64,000 bases of DNA. Origin: Sphaerisporangium krabiense (GTDB lineage Bacteria; Actinomycetota; Actinomycetes; Streptosporangiales; Streptosporangiaceae). The stretch is taken from positions 3,813,501 through 3,877,500 of the forward strand of contig NZ_JACHBR010000001.1 of assembly GCF_014200435.1 (NCBI RefSeq), in the 5' to 3' direction. The notes beneath the pieces were generated by a model that saw only the letters and a program-made list of their open reading frames with translations, made no database searches and had not been told where the DNA came from. The position numbers and the translations under genes are program-made. Shown piece after piece: positions 1 to 8,447 of the stretch (position 1 is its first letter; every line of letters begins with the position of its first letter).

Positions 1-438
1 ATCGGCCGTGAGCTCGGCATGGCCGAACCCGAGCTGCTGGAGCTGGAGTACGCCGCGCTGATGCACGACATCGGCCAGCTCTCGCTGCGCGACCCCATCC
101 CCGGCGGCGCGACCGTCCTCACCGACGCCAAGACCGCGCGCAGCATCGCCGAGCTGGGGGCCGAGGTCATCAGGAAGACCGGCGTGCTGGACCGGGTGGC
201 CGACATCGTCCGCCACCAGATGGACCCGTTCGACGGCCCGGACACCCCGCCGCTGGCCAGCCGCATCATCAAGGCGGCCAACGCCTACGACGACCTGGTG
301 GGCGGCTCCACCGACCGCGACCGCGCGGCGGCGGCCCTGGAGCGGCTGCGGCTCGACGGCGGGGACGAGTACGATCCCGCGGTGGTGGAGTCGCTGGCCA
401 AGATCGTGGACCGGCCGGCTCCCGCCAACCGTCTCTGA
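1..438 (+). CDS. HD-domain phosphohydrolase-like protein, 5' partial
   Basis: The reading frame is open from base 1, so the true start lies upstream of the window. The visible 145 residues contain an HDIGQ metal-binding motif and then a helical pattern like the C-terminal half of HD-GYP domains (RHQMDPFDG, ASRIIKAANAYDDLV, and YDPAVVESLA near the end). The canonical HHExxDGxGYP signature is not kept: the aligned segment reads RHQMDPFDG and lacks GYP. Cyclic-di-GMP hydrolysis therefore cannot be assumed, and a generic HD phosphohydrolase or signalling protein is the safer call. No neighbour on the left is visible to give context. Confidence 0.75.
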   Translation: MGRELGMAEPELLELEYAALMHDIGQLSLRDPIPGGATVLTDAKTARSIAELGAEVIRKTGVLDRVADIVRHQMDPFDGPDTPPLASRIIKAANAYDDLVGGSTDRDRAAAALERLRLDGGDEYDPAVVESLAKIVDRPAPANRL

Positions 439-677
439 CGCCCCGGGTTTCCGCTTTCTCACAGGCGGCGGGCCCGCGTGTGACCTGGCTCCCCGCCGCT
501 CGCACCCCTTCCTTGCAGGGCTTTTACCGTGCCCGGCGGGTCCGCGGACGCGGGGTGTCGGCCCGCCGTGATTGTAGGGTTCCCACAGATGGGACACGGG
601 GGATCGGTGGTTTCGCGCGAGGGGCCGGGAGAACGATCCGGCCATAGGGTGGTGATCCATCGAAGGGAGTGCGGCCG

Positions 678-2015
678 ATGTTCGACAGCGTTCTTGTGGC
701 CAACCGCGGGGAGATCGCACGGCGGATCATCCGCACCGTCAAGGCCATGGGCCTGCGCGCCATCGCCGTGCACTCCGACGCCGACGCCGACCTGCCCTTC
801 GTCGCCGAGGCCGACGACGCCTATGCGCTCGGCCCCGCCGCGCCCGCCCAGAGCTACCTCGACATCGCCAGGGTGCTCGAAGCCTGCCGCGCGACCGGCG
901 CGCGGGCCGTCCACCCGGGGTACGGCTTCCTGGCGGAGAACGCCGCCTTCGCCCGCGCGGTCGGCGAGGCGGGGCTGGTGTGGATCGGCCCTTCCCCGGA
1001 CGCGATCGCGCGCATGGGCGACAAGATCAACGCGCGGAACCTCATGGAGCGCGCCGGTGTGCCGGTGGCGGCGGGCACGCGCGAGCCGGTGACCGACCGG
1101 GACGGGGCCCTGGCCGCGGCGGCCCTGATCGGCTATCCGGTCATGGTGAAGACCGCCGGGGGCGGTGGCGGCATCGGCATGGGCGTGGCCCGCGACGACG
1201 CGGGGCTGGTCCGGGCCTTCGACACCGCCGCGCGTGCCGCCGAGCGCTTCGGCGGCGGGGCGGCCATCCTGCTGGAGCGCTTCGTCGAGCGGGCCCGCCA
1301 CGTCGAGGTGCAGATCCTCGGCCTCGCCGACGGCACCGTGCTGGCCCTCGGCGAGCGCGACTGCTCGGTGCAGCGCCGCCACCAGAAGGTCGCCGAGGAG
1401 GCGCCCTCGCCCGGCGTCACGCCCGAGCTGCGCGCCCGCATGCTCGCCGCCGCCGTGCGCGCCGGGGAGGCCGTCGGTTACCGGGGCGCGGGCACGGTCG
1501 AGTGCCTGGTCGACGCCGACCGGCAGGACTTCGTGTTCCTGGAGATGAACACCCGGCTCCAGGTCGAGCACCCGGTCACCGAGCTGGTCACCGGCATCGA
1601 CCTGGTCGAGCAGCAGCTTCTCGTCGCCGCGGGCGAGCCCGCCACGGCCGGCGGGGTCGTCGAGCCGCGCGGGCACGCCCTCGAGCTGCGGGTCTACGCC
1701 GAGGATTCCCGGCGGTTCCTGCCCGGGCCCGGGAAGATCGACGTGTGGGAGGAGCCGGTCGGCCCCGGCATCCGCCTCGATTCCGGATATGTCGCCGGAA
1801 ATACGGTCACACCCTTCTACGATCCTTTGATGGCGAAGCTGTGCGTCCACGGCGCCGACCGGGCCGAGGCCCTGGACCGGGCCCGCGCGGCCGTGGCCGC
1901 CTTCCGCGTCGAAGGTCCCAAGAGCAACCTCGCGTTCTGCGCGGAGCTCCTGGACAACGCCGAGTTCGCCGCGGGCGACTACGACACCGGCCTCGTCGCC
2001 CGCATGCGCGCGTGA
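678..2015 (+). CDS. accC: Acetyl/propionyl-CoA carboxylase, biotin carboxylase subunit
   Basis: ATP-dependent carboxylation of biotin on a carrier protein, the first half-reaction of acyl-CoA carboxylases. The 445-residue length matches stand-alone AccC (about 449) rather than the fused BC-BCCP subunits common in actinobacteria. Visible signatures are the N-terminal VANRGEIARRI, the ATP-grasp glycine loop GGGGGIGM at about 161-168, RDCSVQRRHQKV, and EMNTRLQVEHPVTE near residue 300. ATG 678 is chosen because GAAGGGAG sits at 662-669, a good ribosome-binding distance; the in-frame GTG at 669 overlaps that site. A separate biotin carrier gene follows about 75 bp downstream, so the two likely form one operon. 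No carboxyltransferase gene is in view. Confidence 0.93.
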   Translation: MFDSVLVANRGEIARRIIRTVKAMGLRAIAVHSDADADLPFVAEADDAYALGPAAPAQSYLDIARVLEACRATGARAVHPGYGFLAENAAFARAVGEAGLVWIGPSPDAIARMGDKINARNLMERAGVPVAAGTREPVTDRDGALAAAALIGYPVMVKTAGGGGGIGMGVARDDAGLVRAFDTAARAAERFGGGAAILLERFVERARHVEVQILGLADGTVLALGERDCSVQRRHQKVAEEAPSPGVTPELRARMLAAAVRAGEAVGYRGAGTVECLVDADRQDFVFLEMNTRLQVEHPVTELVTGIDLVEQQLLVAAGEPATAGGVVEPRGHALELRVYAEDSRRFLPGPGKIDVWEEPVGPGIRLDSGYVAGNTVTPFYDPLMAKLCVHGADRAEALDRARAAVAAFRVEGPKSNLAFCAELLDNAEFAAGDYDTGLVARMRA

Positions 2016-2090
2016 CGCCGAGGCCGACCGCGCCGCGGCGAGGGACGCGGCCGGGGCCATATGAAGATCATTGAAAAAGGGGAGTTTGTG

Positions 2091-2309
2091 GTGGCGGAAG
2101 TACGTGCGGAGATGGTGGCGAACGTCTGGAAGGTCGTCGTGGCCGAGGGGGACGCCGTGAACGAGGGGGACACGCTCGTCATCCTGGAGTCGATGAAGAT
2201 GGAGATCCCGGTCCTGGCCGAGGACTCCGGCGTCGTCACCGGCCTCAAGGTCTCCGAGGGCGACGTGATCCAGGAGGGCGACCTCATCGCCGTCATCGAC
2301 CCGTCGTGA
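2091..2309 (+). CDS. Small biotin carboxyl carrier protein (biotinyl/lipoyl attachment)
   Basis: A single biotinyl domain of 72 residues. The biotinylated lysine is in ESMKMEIPV, followed by the usual second half-hammerhead (GLKVSEGDVIQEGDLIAVI). The GTG at 2091 is preferred: AAGGGGAG at 2077-2084 is placed correctly for it, and it gives an N-terminus of the form (M)AEVRAEMVANV. An in-frame ATG at 2061 would add ten residues but lies before this ribosome-binding site. It follows accC on the same strand and is the likely acceptor of carboxyl groups from that enzyme. Its short length is normal for the free-standing actinobacterial carrier family. Confidence 0.9.
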   Translation: MAEVRAEMVANVWKVVVAEGDAVNEGDTLVILESMKMEIPVLAEDSGVVTGLKVSEGDVIQEGDLIAVIDPS

Positions 2310-2336
2310 GCGCCGGGCCGCCCCGGGCCGGGCGGC

Positions 2337-2717
2337 TCAGCCGGACAGGCCGGACAGGAAGCGCTCACGGTCGACCACCACCCGCTCGATGGTGGCCGTG
2401 GCGACCGTCCGCCTCCCGTCCCGGGCGGTGACCTCGAAGACCAGGCGCCTGCCGTCCACCTCGGCGAGCTCCGCCACCACCTCGACGTGCGCGCCCACCG
2501 GGCTGGCCGCCCGGTGCTCCAGCGTCACCTTCGTGCCGACCGACGTCTGCCCGGGGGCGAGGTGGTCCTGGACGGCCCGCACGGTCGCGGCCTCGGCGAA
2601 GGCCAGCAGCCGCGGCGTGCCGAGCACCGGCACGTCACCGCTTCCCACCCTCATGGCGGTGTCGCTCCGCTCGACCATGAACACCAGCTCGGCGCGCAGC
2701 CCGCGATCGATCGTCAT
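2337..2717 (-). CDS. FlK-like hot-dog thioesterase
   Basis: A 126-residue single hot-dog-fold protein resembling the fluoroacetyl-CoA thioesterase FlK and its many non-fluoro relatives. The three residues of the FlK active site can be placed: Thr in VLGTPRLLAFAE, Glu in the same segment, and His in VTLEHRAASPVG. The ATG at 2717 is used because upstream codons encode Arg/Pro-rich sequence not typical of the family. It is convergent with the biotin carrier gene, with only 27 bp between stop codons. The acyl-CoA substrate cannot be read from sequence; hydrolysis of a small acyl-CoA is inferred from family. Confidence 0.8.
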   Translation of the reverse strand: MTIDRGLRAELVFMVERSDTAMRVGSGDVPVLGTPRLLAFAEAATVRAVQDHLAPGQTSVGTKVTLEHRAASPVGAHVEVVAELAEVDGRRLVFEVTARDGRRTVATATIERVVVDRERFLSGLSG

Positions 2718-2823
2718 GGGCGCCAGCCTAGGCGGACGGCCCCTTGCGGGGGTCTGGGAGGCCGGGTGTGCCTTCACGCCTTCTGGCACCACCTTGACCG
2801 GATGACGGCCTTGACGGAGAACG

Positions 2824-3024
2824 ATGCAATACGCTTCTCGCGTGAGCCCCTACTGCGACCACTGCGGACGCCTCGGCGACGACGGCGACCACTCCGCGTG
2901 CCGCACCGCGCGGCTCATGGAGCCACCTCGCTACTGCGCGGCCTGTCGCCGCAGGCTCGTGGTGCAGGTGACCCCGCGAGGCTGGTCCGCCCGTTGCGTC
3001 GAACACGGCGTGACGACCGACTGA
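2824..3024 (+). CDS. bsaP: Biotin synthase auxiliary protein-like (BsaP) Cys-rich protein
   Basis: A 66-residue protein with two Cys pairs, PYCDHCGR and RYCAACRR, plus single cysteines in HSACRT and SARCVEHG. The central LEPPRYC-like segment and VVQVTPRGWSARC closely resemble the actinobacterial small protein found beside bioB in mycobacteria (Rv1590 type), reported as an iron-sulfur auxiliary factor of biotin synthase. The assignment rests on remembered family sequence, not on a search. The ATG at 2824 follows GGAGA at 2816-2820; GTG 2842 is an alternative. Here bioB lies about 3.7 kb away on the other strand, so if this is BsaP it is not in the bio operon, but it sits beside the biotin carboxylase and carrier genes. 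Confidence 0.72.
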   Translation: MQYASRVSPYCDHCGRLGDDGDHSACRTARLMEPPRYCAACRRRLVVQVTPRGWSARCVEHGVTTD

Positions 3025-3154
3025 CACCCTGGCGCGAGCACAGTGAAATCAGAGCTTTGTGATACTTCCGTGACCTCGGCGCGACACAAGTCCGCTTTGT
3101 TGGAGAACTCCGGGGTGGCGTCGGGTTACATGGATTGGGGTTAGCGGGGGAGAC

Positions 3155-4858
3155 ATGGTGGCCCAAGGGACCACGCTGGCGGGACGTTATCGTCTGGACG
3201 TCCGCATCGGCGCCGGCGGCATGGGCGAGGTCTGGCGCGGGGAGGACACGGTCCTCGCGCGCACCGTCGCGGTCAAGGTGCTGTTACCAGGACGCATGGA
3301 CGACCCGGGCTTCGCCGCGCGCTTCCAGGGGGAGGCCCGCGCGATGGCGACGATCAACCACCCGGGCGTGGTGGACGTCTACGACTACGGCGTGAGCGAC
3401 GTCCCCGGAGCCGGTCCCACCGCCTACCTGGTGATGCGGTTCGTCGACGGCGAGCCCCTCGACCGCCTGCTCACCCGGCTGGTCCGCATCGGCGCCGAGC
3501 CCGCCATGGAGCTCATCGCCCAGGCCGCCTCGGCCCTGCAGGCCGTCCACGACAAGGGGATCGTCCACCGCGACGTCAAGCCGGGCAACCTGCTGGTCCG
3601 CCCGGACGGCACCCTCGTGCTCACCGACTTCGGCATCGCCCGCGCCGACGCCGGCCACCGGCTGACCGACGCCGGCATGGTGCTCGGCACCGCCGCCTAC
3701 TGCGCCCCCGAGCAGGCCGAGGGCCGGCCGGTCACGCCCGCCGTGGACCTGTACGCGCTCGGCGTGGTGGCCTACGAGTGCCTGGCCGGGCAACGTCCCT
3801 TCGACGGGGACAGCCCGGTGACGATCGCGCTCAAGCACATCCGCGAGGAGCCGCCGCCGCTGCCGTCCGACGTGCCCCCCTCCGTCCGGCACGTGGTGGA
3901 ACGCGCCCTCGCCAAGGACCCCGAGCGCCGGTGGCACAGCGCGGCCGAGATGAGCATGGCGGCCCGGCAGGCGCTGTTGCAGGACACCGGCAGCTCGGCC
4001 GCGGTGTCCGGGCTGACCGGCATGATCGCCTTTCCCGGCGGCGCCGCCCCGCAGGCCGGGCCCGCCGGGGTCCACGGCGCGCCGGGCCCCTACCTGGCCA
4101 CGCCGGAGACCGGCGCCCACCTGGGCGTCCCCGCCGGGGGCACGCCCCCGCCGTACATCATGCCGACCGCCGCGTCCCCCGCCGCCGCGCCGGCCACCAG
4201 CGCCGCGCCCGCGCCCCCACCGGGGCGGCGGGGCACGCGCGGGCGCCGGGCCGCCGCCGGGCGCGGCGCCAGGCCCGGGCTGATCGTCGGCGTCGTCGCC
4301 GCGGGCGCCCTGCTCGGCGGGCTGGGCGCCGTGGCGTTCAACCAGCTCGTGAGCCAGAACGCGGCCGCGGGCGTCAACCCCTTGACGTCCCCCACGGTCG
4401 CGGACGCCTCCTCGCCGCCGACCAAGGTGTCGCGCACGCCCAAGCCCTCGCCGAGCCCTACGCACTCGCAGCCGGTGACCCCGCCGAAGACCTCCGAGCC
4501 CAGCGAGTCGCCCAGCACGTCGGAGCCGTCGCCGTCCCCCACCAAGACCCGCTCCCCGTCGCCGAGCGCCTCGCCGAGCAAGCCGGCGCCCAAGAAGGAC
4601 GTGCCCGGGGTGATCAACCTGACCGAGGCCCTGGCCAAGACCAAGCTGCAGGCGGCCGGCTTCAAGGTCAGCGTGGACATCTACGGCGACCCCAGCGACG
4701 AGGGATGCACGCGCGTGCTCGACCAGTTGCCGAGAGCGGGCGCCTCGTGGCCGGTGAACAAGCCCGTCACGATCGTGGTCGCGCAGGGCATCGACTGCGG
4801 GGGCGAGCCCAGCCCGTCCCCGACGCCGACGCCGTCCCCCTCGCCGACCGCTCCCTGA
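3155..4858 (+). CDS. Transmembrane PASTA-domain Ser/Thr protein kinase
   Basis: A 567-residue Hanks-type kinase. The cytoplasmic kinase domain covers about residues 11-270: glycine loop GAGGMGEV, ATP-binding Lys41 (VAVKVL), Glu60, catalytic loop HRDVKPGN with Asp140, DFG at 158-160, and the GTAAYCAPEQ segment near 178-187. A Pro/Ala-rich juxtamembrane stretch leads to one membrane helix at about 374-398. A Ser/Pro/Thr-rich extracellular stalk (about 410-480) carries one PASTA domain (about 483-548) and a Pro/Ser tail. PASTA kinases sense peptidoglycan fragments or lipid II. Cys518 and Cys548 lie in the extracellular part and could form a disulfide (inference). GGGGGAGA at 3146-3153 supports this start. 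Confidence 0.92.
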   Translation: MVAQGTTLAGRYRLDVRIGAGGMGEVWRGEDTVLARTVAVKVLLPGRMDDPGFAARFQGEARAMATINHPGVVDVYDYGVSDVPGAGPTAYLVMRFVDGEPLDRLLTRLVRIGAEPAMELIAQAASALQAVHDKGIVHRDVKPGNLLVRPDGTLVLTDFGIARADAGHRLTDAGMVLGTAAYCAPEQAEGRPVTPAVDLYALGVVAYECLAGQRPFDGDSPVTIALKHIREEPPPLPSDVPPSVRHVVERALAKDPERRWHSAAEMSMAARQALLQDTGSSAAVSGLTGMIAFPGGAAPQAGPAGVHGAPGPYLATPETGAHLGVPAGGTPPPYIMPTAASPAAAPATSAAPAPPPGRRGTRGRRAAAGRGARPGLIVGVVAAGALLGGLGAVAFNQLVSQNAAAGVNPLTSPTVADASSPPTKVSRTPKPSPSPTHSQPVTPPKTSEPSESPSTSEPSPSPTKTRSPSPSASPSKPAPKKDVPGVINLTEALAKTKLQAAGFKVSVDIYGDPSDEGCTRVLDQLPRAGASWPVNKPVTIVVAQGIDCGGEPSPSPTPTPSPSPTAP

Positions 4859-4915
4859 GCCCCTCCAGACGGCCGCGGGCCCCGTCACCGGGCTTCCTGC
4901 CTTCCGGCCTGAGAT

Positions 4916-4947
4916 CGTACGGGCCTGAACGATCTCAGGCCCGTACG
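4916..4947. terminator. Bidirectional hairpin terminator
   Basis: Perfect 13-bp inverted repeat, CGTACGGGCCTGA and TCAGGCCCGTACG, with a 6-nt loop. It lies between the converging 3' ends of the kinase (stop at 4858) and the ThDP enzyme (stop at 4964), so it can serve both genes. Confidence 0.8.
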
Positions 4948-4963
4948 CGGGCGTTCCCCGGGG

Positions 4964-6610
4964 TCAGATGCCGGTGGTGTTGCGGGGGTAGGCGATGGCC
5001 GGGTCGGTGGCGATGTTCACCAGGTACGGCACGCCGGAGTCGAACGCGCGGCGCAGCGCGGGCCCGATCTCGTCCGGTGAGGTGACCAGCTCGCCGCCGC
5101 CGCCGAGCGCCGTCACGACCTGGTCGTATCGGCACTGCGGCTGCAGCTCGGCGGCGACGTCGTAGCCGTACAACATCTGCATGGGGTGCTTCTCCAGGCC
5201 CCAGATGCCGTTGTTGCCGCAGATCATCACCACCGGCAGGCGGTGGCGCACCAGCGTGTCGACGTCCATGAGCGAGAAGCCGGCGGCGCCGTCGCCGAGC
5301 AGCAGCACGACCTGCGAGGACGGGCGCGCGATGCGGGCGGCGATGGCGTAGCCGAGCCCGGTGCCGAGGCAGCCGTAGGGGCCGGGGTCCAGCCAGCAGC
5401 CGGGCCTGCGGGGCTCGACGTACTTGCCGGCGTAGGACACGAAGTCGCCGCCGTCGCCGATCACCACGGCGTCGTCGGCGAGCAGGCGGTTCAGCTCGCC
5501 GTAGATGCGCATCGGGTGGATCGGGTCGGCGCCGGACTCCAGCAGCGCGGTGTCGCCCGCGACGGCCTCGGCCGCCGCCTCACCGAGCCGGGTCAGCCAG
5601 GGCGCGTACGACTTCGGCGACACCCCGGCCTCGCCGCAGGCCGACTGCAGGCCCCAGAACACCAAGGACAGGTCCCCGGCTGTGGCGGCGGCCGTGCCGA
5701 TGTGGCCGGCGAGCTGGGAGGGGGCGTCGGCGAGGTGGACGACCTTGGCGAGCGGCGCGCCGTCCCTGCCGCCGAAGAAGCCGTAGCCGAGCCGGAAGTC
5801 GAGTGGGGCGCCCGCCACGATGACCAGGTCGGCCTGCGAGAACGCCGTGCCGCGCGCCCGGGTGACCAGCAGCTCGTGCCCGGCGGGCAGGATGCCGCGC
5901 CCCTGGCCGTTGGGGATCACCGGCAGGCGGTAGGCCTCGGCGAAGTCGCGGGCGGCCTCCTCGGCCCGGTCCATCCAGACGTCGGAGCCCAGCACGAGCA
6001 CCGGGCGCTCGGCCGCGGCGAGCAGCCGCGCGATCTCCGACAGCGCGCCGGCGTCGGGTTCGAGCGGGGAAGGAGTCAGCGTCTCGGCCTCGTGCGCGGG
6101 CGAGGGCGAGAACAGGTGGTCCATGTAGAAGTCGAGGAACACCGGGCCGCGGTGCGGGGCGATCGCCGTGCGGAAGGCCATCTCGACGTCCTGGCCGACC
6201 GAGTCCGCGCCGCCCGCCGTGAAGGCCAGCTTGGTGATCGTCTCGAACAGCGGCGGGTGGTCCATCTCCTGGAGCGCGCCCGACCCCCACCGCGACTGCG
6301 GGGCGCGGCCGCCCATGACCACGACCGGGGAGCCGTTGAAGTGGGCGGTCGCCACGCCGCTGACGCCGTTGGTGATGCCGGGACCCGCGGTCAGCACCGC
6401 GAGCCCCGGCCGCCGCGTCAGGCGGGCCGTCGCCTCGGCGGCGAACACGGCGCTCTGCTCGTGCCGCACGTCGACGATCCGCATGTCCTCGTGGACGGCC
6501 CCGTCGTACAACGGGAAGACGTGGCCGCCCGACAGGGTGAACATGACCTCGGCGCCATATGCTCGTGAGACGGCGACCGCGACGTCGCCGGCGTGCTTTG
6601 CAGACTCCAT
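4964..6610 (-). CDS. Thiamine-diphosphate-dependent enzyme, acetolactate synthase-like
   Basis: A 548-residue protein with the three-domain layout of the acetolactate synthase/oxalyl-CoA decarboxylase superfamily. The cofactor-activating Glu51 is in VRHEQSAVFAAE, the central nucleotide-like domain follows, and the C-terminal ThDP-Mg motif GDGAAGF...ICGNN is near residues 438-465. The glycine-rich PYGCLGTGLGYAIAA precedes it. It is not an obvious IlvB: no small-subunit gene is nearby and the N-terminus is short. Actinobacteria carry several such paralogues of uncertain substrate, and I cannot choose among acetolactate synthase, oxalyl-CoA decarboxylase and others. It is 75 bp downstream of bioB on the same strand with no clear hairpin between, so read-through from the bio operon is possible. 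Confidence 0.85.
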   Translation of the reverse strand: MESAKHAGDVAVAVSRAYGAEVMFTLSGGHVFPLYDGAVHEDMRIVDVRHEQSAVFAAEATARLTRRPGLAVLTAGPGITNGVSGVATAHFNGSPVVVMGGRAPQSRWGSGALQEMDHPPLFETITKLAFTAGGADSVGQDVEMAFRTAIAPHRGPVFLDFYMDHLFSPSPAHEAETLTPSPLEPDAGALSEIARLLAAAERPVLVLGSDVWMDRAEEAARDFAEAYRLPVIPNGQGRGILPAGHELLVTRARGTAFSQADLVIVAGAPLDFRLGYGFFGGRDGAPLAKVVHLADAPSQLAGHIGTAAATAGDLSLVFWGLQSACGEAGVSPKSYAPWLTRLGEAAAEAVAGDTALLESGADPIHPMRIYGELNRLLADDAVVIGDGGDFVSYAGKYVEPRRPGCWLDPGPYGCLGTGLGYAIAARIARPSSQVVLLLGDGAAGFSLMDVDTLVRHRLPVVMICGNNGIWGLEKHPMQMLYGYDVAAELQPQCRYDQVVTALGGGGELVTSPDEIGPALRRAFDSGVPYLVNIATDPAIAYPRNTTGI

Positions 6611-6685
6611 GTCGTGAACTTACCTTCTCCGTCCCCTGTCAATCCTTGAGCGGGCGTCCTACCTGCTCAGAGGCTGACTCTAGGG

Positions 6686-7684
6686 TCACAGAGCCTGCGA
6701 CAGGGCCTTGATCGGCATCTTGAGCTCGTCCAGGAGCGCCAGGTCGCTGTCGGCGCTCCGGCCGAGCGTGGTGAGGTAGTTGCCGATGATGATCGCGTTG
6801 ATGCCGCCGAGCATGCCCTCGCGGGTGCCCATGTCGCCGAGGGTGAGCTCGCGCCCGCCCGAGTACCGCAGGATCGTGCGCGGCAGCGCGAGCCGGAACG
6901 TGGCGATCGTCTTCAGCGCCTCGCGGCCCTCGACCAGGGGGTAGGACTCGAACGGCGTGCCCGGGCGGGGGTTGAGGAAGTTCAGCGGGACCTCGTCGGG
7001 TCCCAGCTCGCCGAGCTGGCCGGCGAACTCGGCCCGCTGCTCGCGGGTCTCGCCCATGCCGATGATGCCGCCGCAGCACAGCTCCATGCCGGCCGCGCGG
7101 ACCATCTCGCACGTCTGCCAGCGCTCCTCCCAGGTGTGGGTGGTCACGACGTGCCCGAAGTGGGAGCGCGCGGTCTCCAGGTTGTGGTTGTAGCGGTGCA
7201 CGCCCATCTCGGCGAGCTCGTCCACCTGGGTCTGGGTGAGCATGCCGAGCGAGCAGGCGACGTTGATCTCGACGGCCTCGCGGATGGCCTTGACGCCCTC
7301 GCGGACCTGGTCCATCAGCCGCTGGTCCGGCCCGCGCACGGCGGCGACGATGCAGAACTCGGTGGCGCCGGTCGCGGCCGTCTCGACGGCCGACTTCACC
7401 AGGGAGGGGATGTCCAGCCACACCGAGCGGACGGGGGAGGTGAACTGTCCCGACTGGGAGCAGAAGTGGCAGTCCTCCGGGCAGCCGCCGGTCTTGAGCG
7501 AGATGATCCCTTCCACCTCGACCTCCGGGCCGCACCACTTCATGCGCACCTCGTGGGCCAGCGCGAGCAGCTCGGAAAGGCGGTCGTCCGGCAGTTCCAG
7601 GCATCGCAAGGCCTGGTCGGCGGAGAGCCCGCGACCTTCTTCGAGTACCTGAACCCGGGCGATCTCCAGAATGTCCATACTCAT
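6686..7684 (-). CDS. bioB: Biotin synthase (radical SAM)
   Basis: Inserts sulfur into dethiobiotin, the last step of biotin synthesis. The radical-SAM cluster motif CPEDCHFC supplies Cys68, Cys72 and Cys75, followed by SQSGQF. Further BioB blocks are visible: [21 protein letters not shown] and [11 protein letters not shown]. The protein is 332 residues, the normal size. ATG 7684 is preferred over ATG 7678 because GGAG lies 11 nt upstream of it. It is the last bio gene of the run, 28 bp after bioD, so it is probably co-transcribed with bioF, the GntR gene and bioD. The BsaP-like gene at 2824 may assist its iron-sulfur chemistry. Confidence 0.95.
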   Translation of the reverse strand: MSMDILEIARVQVLEEGRGLSADQALRCLELPDDRLSELLALAHEVRMKWCGPEVEVEGIISLKTGGCPEDCHFCSQSGQFTSPVRSVWLDIPSLVKSAVETAATGATEFCIVAAVRGPDQRLMDQVREGVKAIREAVEINVACSLGMLTQTQVDELAEMGVHRYNHNLETARSHFGHVVTTHTWEERWQTCEMVRAAGMELCCGGIIGMGETREQRAEFAGQLGELGPDEVPLNFLNPRPGTPFESYPLVEGREALKTIATFRLALPRTILRYSGGRELTLGDMGTREGMLGGINAIIIGNYLTTLGRSADSDLALLDELKMPIKALSQAL

Positions 7685-7712
7685 CGGGCGTGTGGCTCCC
7701 TTGTCGGTTGAT

Positions 7713-8438
7713 TCACAGACTAAGGGTTGCCCGGAAGCGAGAAGGGTCGAACCCGCCGCCGAGCAGGGACCCCAGTCCCCGATGGGCCACGCGGGCGAAG
7801 GCGTCGCGGTCCAGCGCGCCCGCGCCCTCGGGGAGCGCGCCGGCGAGCGGACGGGCGGCCAGCGTCTCCAGGTCGCAGACGTTGCAGCGTTCCGCAAGGT
7901 CCGGCTCGCTCGGCCACGCGCCGATGACCACGCCCGCCAGGTCCAGGCCGCGGCCGGCGAGCGCCTCCAGCGTCAGCGCCGTGTGGTTCAGGGTGCCGAG
8001 ACCGGCGGCGGCCACGACCAGGACGGGGGCGCGCAGCCGGCGGGCCAGGTCGGCGATGGTGGCGCCGTCCTCGTCGAAGCGGACCAGCAGGCCGCCCGCG
8101 CCCTCGACCAGCACCAGCCGGTGCGTCCGCGCGAGCTCGTCCACGCGGTCGGCGGCCTCGGCCAGGGACACCGGCGCGAGCCCGGACACGCGGGCCGCGG
8201 CGGCCGGGGACAGCGGGTCGGGATAGCGGGCGAACTCGAACGTCGTGGTGACGCCGGACAGGCGGATGATCTCGTCCAGATCGCCGGGCTCCCCGGGTGC
8301 GACGCCGGTCTGGGCGGGTTTGACCACCGCGACGGGCACGTCGCGCGCCAAGGCCAGCGCGGCGAGGGCCGCGGTCACGACGGTCTTGCCCACGCCGGTG
8401 CCGGTGCCGGTGACCACCAGGACGCTCACCGGCACCAC
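7713..8438 (-). CDS. bioD: ATP-dependent dethiobiotin synthetase
   Basis: Closes the ureido ring of dethiobiotin from 7,8-diaminononanoate, CO2 and ATP. The 241-residue protein begins with the P-loop [12 protein letters not shown], contains VVKPAQTG, and has [11 protein letters not shown] near the middle, all BioD signatures. Start choice is uncertain among three closely spaced GTG codons (8438, 8435 and 8429). GTGAGG about 7 nt upstream fits 8438, while family N-termini (MSVLVVTGT) fit 8429. It lies 9 bp after the regulator gene and 28 bp before bioB. No bioA is visible, so the aminotransferase must be encoded elsewhere. Confidence 0.93.
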   Translation of the reverse strand: MVPVSVLVVTGTGTGVGKTVVTAALAALALARDVPVAVVKPAQTGVAPGEPGDLDEIIRLSGVTTTFEFARYPDPLSPAAAARVSGLAPVSLAEAADRVDELARTHRLVLVEGAGGLLVRFDEDGATIADLARRLRAPVLVVAAAGLGTLNHTALTLEALAGRGLDLAGVVIGAWPSEPDLAERCNVCDLETLAARPLAGALPEGAGALDRDAFARVAHRGLGSLLGGGFDPSRFRATLSL

Positions 8439-8447
8439 CCTAGGGCC

